Shown: in pieces, positions 1 to 4,712 of the stretch
How positions within the stretch are numbered: the stretch's first letter is position 1
Layout of the letters: each line of letters begins with the position of its first letter
Position numbers and translations under genes: made by a program
Notes under the pieces: model-generated
The model's input: only the letters and a program-made list of their open reading frames with translations
What the model was told of the DNA's origin: nothing
Databases searched by the model: none
From: DATFPQ01 sp035264765
GTDB taxonomy: Bacteria > Actinomycetota > Actinomycetes > Actinomycetales > Angustibacteraceae
Length of the DNA stretch: 7,001 bases
NCBI GenBank assembly: GCA_035264765.1
Contig: DATFPQ010000207.1
Coordinates: forward strand, 1-7,001
Direction of reading: 5' to 3'

Positions 1-524
1 GCAAGCTCGAGCTCGGTCACGACCGACGCGGCCAGCTCCTGCAGGATCGCCACCTCTGAGCCGGACCACCTGCGCGGCACCAGGTCGATGACGCTCAGCG
101 CGCCGACCGTCGTCCCGTCGTCTCCGGTCAACGGCACGCCCAGGTAGGCCCGCACATGACCGGAGGACACCGGTGGCAGGTCGCAGACCCGTGGATCCGC
201 GCGCGCGTCCGGTGCCACCAACGGGCCCTCGGACGTCGCGACCACCATCGCGAGCGACTCGTCCAGGGAAACCGTCGCGCCCGCCGGTCCGGCCTTTGAA
301 CCGGACGCGCCGGCCACCACGTCGACGTCGGTGAGCAGCGACACCTGAGCGGCGACGGCACCCAGCAGCCGGGCCGCCAGCTCAGCCAGCCGGTCGAGCG
401 GGGCTCCACCCGCGCGTGGCACCAGGCGGTCCGCGGCGGCCACCTGGCGCACCGTCCGGGGCGGAGGCAGGCCGGGGACAGGCCCACTGCCCCGCGGCTC
501 GATCCCCTCCCGCGCCAACGGCAT
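1..524 (-). CDS. GAF-domain signalling protein, N-terminal part (cut by window edge)
   Basis: The reading frame stays open to the left edge, so only the first 174 residues are visible. Residues about 1-40 are a Pro/Arg-rich leader. Residues about 42-174 read as a GAF sensor domain: a helix (DRLAELAARLLGA), a strand (AQVSLLTDVDVV), the segment PLVAPDARADPRV, then YLGVPLTGDDG and GALSVIDLVPRRWS, ending in the helix EVAILQELAASVVTELEL. This GAF subtype is common in actinobacterial SpoIIE/RsbU-type PP2C phosphatases, and also in histidine kinases and diguanylate cyclases. The output domain lies outside the window, so the full function is unknown. Start: ATG at 524, with GTG at 527 equally possible and GGGACAGG just upstream; the frame is open further upstream, so an earlier start is not excluded. 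The gene is divergent from the ArsR operon. GAF domain confidence is high; the effector class is inference. Confidence 0.8.
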   Translation of the reverse strand, partial: MPLAREGIEPRGSGPVPGLPPPRTVRQVAAADRLVPRAGGAPLDRLAELAARLLGAVAAQVSLLTDVDVVAGASGSKAGPAGATVSLDESLAMVVATSEGPLVAPDARADPRVCDLPPVSSGHVRAYLGVPLTGDDGTTVGALSVIDLVPRRWSGSEVAILQELAASVVTELEL

Positions 525-539
525 CACCTGTCCCGTTCG

Positions 540-556
540 GGGGCGCCGCGCGCCCC
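540..556. repeat. GC-rich hairpin upstream of the GAF gene
   Basis: A perfect 7-bp inverted repeat, GGGGCGC-CGC-GCGCCCC, with a 3-base loop. On the minus strand it lies about 15 bases before the ATG at 524, so it could form a stable stem in the 5' leader of the GAF gene. There is no T-tract on either side, so it does not look like an intrinsic terminator. In DNA this GC-rich such stems also arise by chance. Confidence 0.35.
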
Positions 557-637
557 TTGGTTCGGCGATTCTCGCGTAGCGGCATGCGCCGCAGCAGTCC
601 CCAGCATTGGGTGGGCTGGACCTGCTCAAACTTAGCC

Positions 638-643
638 TTGACG
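638..643 (+). promoter_or_regulatory. Candidate -35 box of the ArsR-SRPBCC operon
   Basis: TTGACG matches five of six bases of the TTGACA consensus and stands upstream of the ArsR gene. A clear -10 is missing: 17-18 bases downstream the hexamers are CAACTT and AACTTA, which fall inside the inverted repeat at 652-669. If that spacing is right, transcription would start near the GTG at 674 and a repressor on the repeat would block RNA polymerase directly. Confidence 0.4.
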
Positions 644-651
644 CGCGTTTA

Positions 652-669
652 GGTAAGTGGCAACTTACC
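652..669. promoter_or_regulatory. Inverted repeat, candidate ArsR operator
   Basis: A perfect 7-bp inverted repeat, GGTAAGT-GGCA-ACTTACC, with a 4-base centre and 18 bases in all. Its A/T-richer core stands out from the GC-rich surroundings. It begins 8 bases after the candidate -35 box and ends 31 bases before the ATG of the ArsR gene. Dimeric ArsR-family repressors bind imperfect palindromes overlapping their own promoters, so autoregulation is the natural reading. The symmetry and position are seen directly; the identity of the bound protein is inferred. Confidence 0.6.
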
Positions 670-700
670 ATCTGTGCCAGGTAGCCGTAGAAGTGACCCG

Positions 701-1165
701 ATGAAGGCACAGCCGCGGACGCCCGCGCGCAACCTTCTCGAGCTCACCGGTGCCCGGCCCACCTCATTCGACTCGACGTCTCTCCCGGCCACGTCGTTGC
801 AAGCCACGTCGTTGGAAGCGCGAGCCCTGCAGGCTCTGGCCGACCCGACCCGGCGCTCGATCTTCGAGCTGCTCGGGCGTGGCCCACGCTCGGTGCGGGC
901 CCTGGCGGAAGACGTGCCGGTCAGCCGGCCGGCCGTGTCCCAGCACCTGAAGGTCCTGCGCGAAAGCGGCCTGGTGACGGTCCGCGCGGAGGGGACGCGC
1001 AACGTCTACGCGCTCGACCCGAGGGGACTGGGCGCCGTCCGCGACTACTTCGACCAGTTCTGGTCCGCCGCGCTCACCGCGTTCGCCGCCGCGGTCGACC
1101 GCTCCGGACAACCGCAGGATCCCAGCGTTCCACCCGCCGCCAGCCCTTACCAGGAGGAGTCATGA
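701..1165 (+). CDS. ArsR-family winged-helix transcriptional repressor
   Basis: A 154-residue DNA-binding protein. After an unusual N-terminal extension, residues about 41-125 form the winged helix-turn-helix: ALADPTRRSIFELL, then the recognition region SRPAVSQHLKVLRESGLV (75-92), the wing (VRAEGTRNVYALD, about 94-106), and a C-terminal helix with YFDQFW (116-121). This is the ArsR subgroup paired with SRPBCC/AHSA1 proteins. The protein contains no cysteine, so classical thiolate metal sensing is unlikely and the signal is unknown. The extension carries three tandem TSLxA units (26-40). Start: ATG at 701 follows a weak AGAAG at 689-693; an in-frame GTG at 674 would add nine residues and has no Shine-Dalgarno sequence, but could serve a leaderless transcript. 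The stop overlaps the next start (ATGA). It probably represses its own operon through the palindrome at 652-669. Confidence 0.92.
   Translation: MKAQPRTPARNLLELTGARPTSFDSTSLPATSLQATSLEARALQALADPTRRSIFELLGRGPRSVRALAEDVPVSRPAVSQHLKVLRESGLVTVRAEGTRNVYALDPRGLGAVRDYFDQFWSAALTAFAAAVDRSGQPQDPSVPPAASPYQEES
776..820 (+). repeat. Three tandem 15-bp units encoding TSLxA
   Basis: Three consecutive 15-base units (776-790, 791-805, 806-820) encode TSLPA, TSLQA and TSLEA in the N-terminal extension of the ArsR protein. The last two units are nearly identical (ACGTCGTTG followed by CAAGCC or GAAGCG); the first is diverged at silent and third positions. The 15-bp length keeps frame. The array lies just before the winged-helix domain, so copy-number change would alter a linker rather than the DNA-binding fold. 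Confidence 0.8.
1152..1157 (+). promoter_or_regulatory. Strong Shine-Dalgarno of the SRPBCC gene
   Basis: AGGAGG lies inside the last codons of the ArsR gene, four bases before the ATG at 1162. It fixes that start and supports efficient translation of the second gene in the operon, coupled through the ATGA overlap. Confidence 0.75.
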
Positions 1166-1647
1166 CCGCACGTACCGACGACGACACCGCCGTCCGCCGC
1201 AGCATCGACGTGACCGCGTCGGCCGAGCGGGCGTTCGCGGTCTTCACCGAGGGGCTCGACGGGTGGTGGCCGCGGTCCCACCACCTGTTGCCGGGGAACC
1301 TGGCACGGGTGGGAGTCGACCCGCACGAGGGCGGACGCGTGTGGGAGCAGAACGACGCGGGCGACGTCTGCGTGTGGGGACGTGTGCTGACCTGGGACCC
1401 GCCGCGGATGTTCGCCTTCTCCTGGCAGATCGGCTCGGACTGGGCCGTTCCGGCACCGGACGCGCCGGCCAGCAGGGTCACCGTCCGCTTCACGCCCACC
1501 GACGGCGGTACCCGGGTCGACCTCGTCCACGACCGGCTGGAGGCCCACGGCGAGGGCTGGGAGCAGGTGCGTCAGGGCGTCCGCGGCAACGGCGGCTGGC
1601 GCGCACTGCTGCAACTGTTCGCTGAGGCGACCATCGACGATGGGTGA
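1162..1647 (+). CDS. SRPBCC / AHSA1-type (START-fold) protein
   Basis: A 161-residue protein of the SRPBCC superfamily, whose helix-grip fold forms a deep hydrophobic ligand pocket. Seen in sequence: an opening strand and helix (VRRSIDVTASAERAFAVFTE), the Trp-rich segment GWWP at residues 34-37, the strand turn EGGRVWEQNDAGD, WGRVLTWDPPRMFAFSW, then VTVRFTPTDGGTRVDLVHDRLE and a long C-terminal helix (WRALLQLFAEATI). This is the usual AHSA1-like order, and length is normal for the family. No signal peptide or membrane segment is visible, so it should be cytoplasmic. Its partner is the ArsR repressor immediately upstream (ATGA overlap, strong Shine-Dalgarno). Such pairs are frequent in actinobacteria and usually of unknown ligand; the protein may bind or act on the molecule sensed by the operon, which is inference. 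Its stop overlaps a GTG at 1644 that is probably not the next gene's start. Confidence 0.9.
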   Translation: MTARTDDDTAVRRSIDVTASAERAFAVFTEGLDGWWPRSHHLLPGNLARVGVDPHEGGRVWEQNDAGDVCVWGRVLTWDPPRMFAFSWQIGSDWAVPAPDAPASRVTVRFTPTDGGTRVDLVHDRLEAHGEGWEQVRQGVRGNGGWRALLQLFAEATIDDG

Positions 1648-1683
1648 CAGCACCATCGAACGGTGCTAGGACAGATGGGCACC
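1631..1683. repeat. Nested inverted repeats at the SRPBCC-glycosidase junction
   Basis: Several mutually exclusive pairings overlap here: CCATCG (1631-1636) with CGATGG (1638-1643); the same CGATGG with a second CCATCG (1653-1658); AGCACC (1649-1654) with GGTGCT (1662-1667), 7-base loop; and GGTGC (1662-1666) with GCACC (1679-1683). All are 5-6 bp and perfect. They span the SRPBCC stop codon and the candidate promoter of the next gene. No T-tract follows, so this is not a standard terminator. It could be an operator array or alternative RNA folds. Confidence 0.45.
1644..1672 (+). promoter_or_regulatory. Candidate promoter of the exported glycosidase-like gene
   Basis: GTGACA (1644-1649, five of six bases of TTGACA) is followed after exactly 17 bases by TAGGAC (1667-1672), which is preceded by TGC and so has the TGN extended -10 form. 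Transcription would start near 1679, leaving a leader of about 25 bases with a good Shine-Dalgarno. The inverted repeat AGCACC-N7-GGTGCT fills the spacer between the boxes, the position of a classical repressor operator. Confidence 0.5.
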
Positions 1684-1690
1684 AGTCGCC

Positions 1691-1697
1691 GGGGAGG
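1691..1697 (+). promoter_or_regulatory. Shine-Dalgarno deciding the start at 1704
   Basis: GGGGAGG lies six bases before the ATG at 1704. It favours this start over the in-frame GTG at 1644, which would add 20 polar residues in front of a normal signal peptide and has no comparable ribosome-binding sequence. Confidence 0.7.
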
Positions 1698-1703
1698 TAC
1701 CCG

Positions 1704-4367
1704 ATGTCCCGATCCCCCCGTTCCGCACGCGCCGACCGCAGGGCGTCCCGTCGCGTTCTGGGGACGGCCGCCCTAGCCGCCCTCGCAACGGCGCTGGCCC
1801 TGCCCGGGAGCGCCTCGGCGGGGTCTGGGTCGGCCGGCTCGGTCGGGCTGTCCGGGTCGGCCGGGCTGGCCTCGTCGGCCCTGGCCCATAGCCCGGAGCT
1901 GACCGAGACGACCCGGCTGGCCGACCGCAGATCCGTGGTGATCGGCGACCGGTTCTGGCAGATGGGCACCGCAGACGGCCAGTACCCGGCGATGGGGTTC
2001 CACACGCGAGGCGAGATGGGCGGCTTCTGGACTGAGCCGCTCAAGCTGCTGGACGGAATGTGGTTCTCGCTGGACGGCGGTTGGCTGGGTCCCGCAACGA
2101 GCACCAGCACGGGATGGGGCTACGTCCGGACGGGGCTTCCCGCGCGGTCCGGCGTCCGGGCCACCAGGACCGACGTCGCCCCGGACGGCGTGCGAGCCGG
2201 GCTGACGCGCCTCACGCTGACCGCCGACAGCGACCGCACCGTGAGCCTGGCGGTGGAAGCCCACTCCGAGCTGATGTCGTCGTACCCGTGGGCCACGACG
2301 AACCCCAGCCAGCTGCAGGCGAACCTGCGCGACACGGCGTCCGTCAGTGGTGGCACGCTGCAGTTCCGGGACGTCGGCACGCCACCGATCCCGAACGCCG
2401 AACGGCACGACTGGACCGCCCTGGTCGGCTCGTCACTGCTCCCGTCGTCGTCCGCCACCGGCACCGGCTTCCGCGGCCCGCAGGAGCCTCCCGTCGTGTG
2501 TCCCCCGGCCGACCCGGGCACGCCCACCCCGCCGTCGCGCTGCGACGACACTGCGTACGGCAAGGGAGCCGGCGGTCGGCTCACCTACCAGGTGCGGCTG
2601 CGCGCCGGCACGCAGCGGACGCTCTGGTTCGCCGTCGCGGGTTCCGACCGGAGCCTGGCCGACGCGCGCCGGCAGCTGCGCCGGGTACTCGCCGCACCGG
2701 CGGCCACGCTGACGCGGACGGTGGCTCGCCAGCGCGCACTGGCGGCGCGCACGCGGGTGAGCCTGCCGGGCGACCGGCTGCTCCAGCGCAGCGTCGAGTG
2801 GTCGAAGCAGAACATCGCCGAGTCGGTGCAGGAGGCGCGGAACCTGCGGATCCGGGTGGTACGCGCGGGTACGACGTACCCGCCGCCCAGCGGGACGTTG
2901 GCGCGCGCCCGATGGGTCGGCGCCGGGTGGCCGGACTACCCCTGGATCTTCGCGACCGACGGCGAGTACACCGCGTTCGCGTCGGTGGCGGCCGGGCAGT
3001 TCCAGCCGATCCAGGAGCACGTGCGCACGCTGCGCCGGGTGAGCGAGATCGCCAACGGCGGCTCCGGCAAGATCGTGCACGAGGTGACGCCGGACGGCGC
3101 TGTCTTCTTCGGGGCCAACGCCGACGCCGGCAACACCGACGAGTCGGCGAAGTTCCCGAGCACGGTCGCCCTCGTGTGGCGGTGGTCGGGCGACCGCCGG
3201 TTCCTCGACGAGAACTACCAGGCCGCCGTCCGGGCCATGCAGCACGTCGTCTCGCTGGACGCCGACCACGACGGCTGGCCGGAGGGACTCGCCAACGTCG
3301 AGCGTCCGGGCATGGGCCAGGAGAAGCTGGACAGCACGGTCTACACGATCCGCGGGCTGCACGACCTGGCCGACCTTGCCGCTGCGCGCGGGGACGAGGC
3401 TACCCGCGCCTGGGCGCAGACCCGGGAGACCGAGCTGTTGCGTGCGTTCGAGGGCGCCTGGTGGTTCGGCGGCGACACCCGCTCGTACGCCGACTCACTG
3501 CGCGACCCGGGAGACCAGAAGGTTTTCCAGCGACACTGGATCGGGCTGACACCGGTCGAGGCGGAGCTGTCCGGGGGCGCCGGCGAGGCTCGGCCGATCG
3601 CCCGGCTCGACCGTGCGGTGGCGACGCTGCAGCAGCACGAGCGCGATTGCTACTCCGGTGAGCTCGGCCTCTTCCACACCGGTACCGGCCCAACGTCGGC
3701 ACCGGCTGGTAACCCGGGTGCCAGCTGCGACTCGGCCGTGTCGACCGTGCCCGCCGAGCGGAGCATCTTCTCGCTGAACACCTCGATCATCGCGGTGGCC
3801 GAGGGCAACGTCGGACGCGTCGGCCCGACCACGCAGCAGCGGTACACGACGGGCAACGCCCGCATCCAGCTGGACCCGACGATCTGGGAGATGCCGGGCG
3901 CGATGCCGGAGATCGCGCCGAGCCCCGACTTCGGCGCCAACATCGACAAGCCGCTGAACGAGCGGTCCAGCGTGCTGCAGGCATGGGGCGCGTACGGCGT
4001 GCTGTGGCCGGTCGTCCATCAGCAGCTCGGCGTCGACCCGGACATCGGCCGTGGCCACCTCACCGTCGTTCCGCGGGTCCCGACGGGACAGCAGCGCGTC
4101 GCTGGCCGGAACATCCGGCTCGGCCGTGGCAGCGTCGACGTGTTGGCGTCCCGCGGTGCGGGTGTGCTGCGCACGCGCGTTGTCCGTCGGGTGCGGGCGT
4201 CCCTGACCGTGGGCGTGCTGCTTCCCTCCGGCGCCCGCCGGCTGTCGGCAACGCTGAACGGGCGGCCGGTGACGCCGGTGACGGTCCGCAGCGCGCGGGG
4301 GGTGCAGCAGCTGGTGACCGTGCCGTCCGGCGTCGGCCGCACGGCCCTCGTCGTCCGGTACCGCTGA
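1704..4367 (+). CDS. Exported six-hairpin glycosidase-like protein (glycogen-debranching-enzyme-like)
   Basis: An 887-residue protein. Residues 1-39 are a long signal peptide with an Arg-rich start, SRRVLG (15-20, Tat-like), a hydrophobic stretch and a likely cut after ASA (37-39). A Gly/Ser linker (about 40-62) follows, then a beta-rich N-terminal domain (about 65-330) and an (alpha/alpha)6-type domain (about 350-775) with DYPWIFATDGEYTAF (411-425), GNTDESAKFPS (476-486), DHDGWPEG (521-528) and EKLDSTVYT (540-548). A C-terminal beta module ends it. The motifs resemble secreted proteins annotated as glycogen debranching enzymes. E527 is a candidate catalytic acid by analogy with GH15-like enzymes; this assignment and the substrate are inference. 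Cys pairs 266/280 and 649/675 could form disulfides, fitting an extracytoplasmic site. No LPXTG motif or membrane anchor is seen. It follows the SRPBCC gene by 56 bases but has its own candidate promoter. Sure of export and fold class, unsure of activity. Confidence 0.8.
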   Translation: MSRSPRSARADRRASRRVLGTAALAALATALALPGSASAGSGSAGSVGLSGSAGLASSALAHSPELTETTRLADRRSVVIGDRFWQMGTADGQYPAMGFHTRGEMGGFWTEPLKLLDGMWFSLDGGWLGPATSTSTGWGYVRTGLPARSGVRATRTDVAPDGVRAGLTRLTLTADSDRTVSLAVEAHSELMSSYPWATTNPSQLQANLRDTASVSGGTLQFRDVGTPPIPNAERHDWTALVGSSLLPSSSATGTGFRGPQEPPVVCPPADPGTPTPPSRCDDTAYGKGAGGRLTYQVRLRAGTQRTLWFAVAGSDRSLADARRQLRRVLAAPAATLTRTVARQRALAARTRVSLPGDRLLQRSVEWSKQNIAESVQEARNLRIRVVRAGTTYPPPSGTLARARWVGAGWPDYPWIFATDGEYTAFASVAAGQFQPIQEHVRTLRRVSEIANGGSGKIVHEVTPDGAVFFGANADAGNTDESAKFPSTVALVWRWSGDRRFLDENYQAAVRAMQHVVSLDADHDGWPEGLANVERPGMGQEKLDSTVYTIRGLHDLADLAAARGDEATRAWAQTRETELLRAFEGAWWFGGDTRSYADSLRDPGDQKVFQRHWIGLTPVEAELSGGAGEARPIARLDRAVATLQQHERDCYSGELGLFHTGTGPTSAPAGNPGASCDSAVSTVPAERSIFSLNTSIIAVAEGNVGRVGPTTQQRYTTGNARIQLDPTIWEMPGAMPEIAPSPDFGANIDKPLNERSSVLQAWGAYGVLWPVVHQQLGVDPDIGRGHLTVVPRVPTGQQRVAGRNIRLGRGSVDVLASRGAGVLRTRVVRRVRASLTVGVLLPSGARRLSATLNGRPVTPVTVRSARGVQQLVTVPSGVGRTALVVRYR
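1827..1880 (+). repeat. Gly/Ser linker with a 27-bp imperfect repeat
   Basis: The 11-mer GGGTCGGCCGG occurs at 1827 and again at 1854, 27 bases apart. It marks a nine-residue imperfect repeat, GSAGSVGLS then GSAGLASSA (residues 42-50 and 51-59), directly after the predicted signal-peptide cut. It looks like a flexible low-complexity linker made by local duplication. Confidence 0.55.
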
Positions 4368-4588
4368 GCCGCCTTGCTCCCGCCGCGCGGAGTCGCTGCT
4401 CCCCGAGCCGGGTCTGCTCCCAGTGGTCCGCGGTCGTCGAGCTCTTTGCGCACCATATGCCGGTGGAATTGAGCCCGCCGCGCCAGATCAACCGGCTTTT
4501 CGCGGGCAAAGGCGTCACGACCCGACGCCGCCGCCATGGCGCCCCCCGGAATTAGCCCGTCACCCTGTCCCCAAAGCCGCGCAATTCA

Positions 4589-4613
4589 TCGCTGACGGCT
4601 ACAGTCGCTGACG
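4589..4613 (+). promoter_or_regulatory. Direct repeats flanking a possible -10 element
   Basis: TCGCTGACG occurs at 4589-4597 and again at 4605-4613, 16 bases apart from start to start. Between them lies TACAGT (4600-4605), which fits the TANNNT pattern of actinobacterial -10 boxes. No good -35 hexamer stands 16-18 bases upstream, so the promoter, if real, might need an activator or another sigma factor. The repeats are about 100-125 bases before the GTG at 4713. Confidence 0.35.
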
Positions 4614-4615
4614 CG

Positions 4616-4650
4616 GCCCGACGGGCTTCCGCCTACCGGCGTGACGCCGG
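4616..4650. repeat. Two small palindromes before the nuclease-helicase gene
   Basis: GCCCG-A-CGGGC lies at 4616-4626 and CCGGCG-TGA-CGCCGG at 4636-4650. Both are perfect. The second buries the in-frame GTG at 4641 in its stem and loop. In RNA the pair would form two short adjacent hairpins in the leader. They lack T-tracts, so termination is unlikely; a DNA-binding site or chance in GC-rich DNA are the alternatives. Confidence 0.4.
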
Positions 4651-4712
4651 CTCAGGTCAAGGACACGCCCCCACCCGCACGACTCGATTCGTGCTGCCTG
4701 GGGACTGGACCT

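Larger units (their letters stand above)
4368..4712. other. Intergenic region without a convincing gene
   Basis: About 345 bases separate the glycosidase stop from the preferred start of the nuclease-helicase. Short open frames here have no recognisable family, no good ribosome-binding site and Arg/Pro-rich composition typical of GC-rich noise. No hairpin followed by a T-tract marks a terminator after 4367. The right half holds a TACAGT hexamer, paired direct repeats and two small palindromes, listed separately. No tRNA, insertion sequence end or CRISPR repeat is visible. Confidence 0.6.

Noticed and set aside
416..652. A 78-residue plus-strand frame opposite the GAF gene start
   Set aside because: It is low-complexity Pro/Ala/Arg, and the opposite strand encodes a recognisable GAF domain with a sensible start.
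1650..1663. Similarity of the CACCATCGAA stretch to the upstream region of E. coli lacI
   Set aside because: The match is short, lies in a natural palindrome and coding overlap, and nothing else suggests vector sequence.
1644..1703. GTG 1644 as the start of the glycosidase-like gene (GTGA overlap with the SRPBCC stop)
   Set aside because: It would put 20 polar residues before a normal signal peptide; ATG 1704 has GGGGAGG at ideal spacing.
2433..3362. A 309-residue minus-strand frame opposite the glycosidase-like gene
   Set aside because: Composition is typical of antisense shadow frames in GC-rich DNA, with no promoter or ribosome-binding sequence.
2060..3661. A 533-residue plus-strand frame inside the glycosidase-like gene
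   Set aside because: It is very Arg/Ala/Gly/Pro-rich, has no recognisable motif and lies wholly within a gene that has a signal peptide and conserved motifs in another frame.
4376..4396. CTCC...GGAG hairpin after the glycosidase stop as a terminator
   Set aside because: Only four base pairs with internal mismatches and no following T-tract.
4423..4611. A small 62-residue plus-strand frame in the intergenic gap
   Set aside because: Pro/Arg-rich, without a clear ribosome-binding site or family resemblance; chance frames of this length are expected here.
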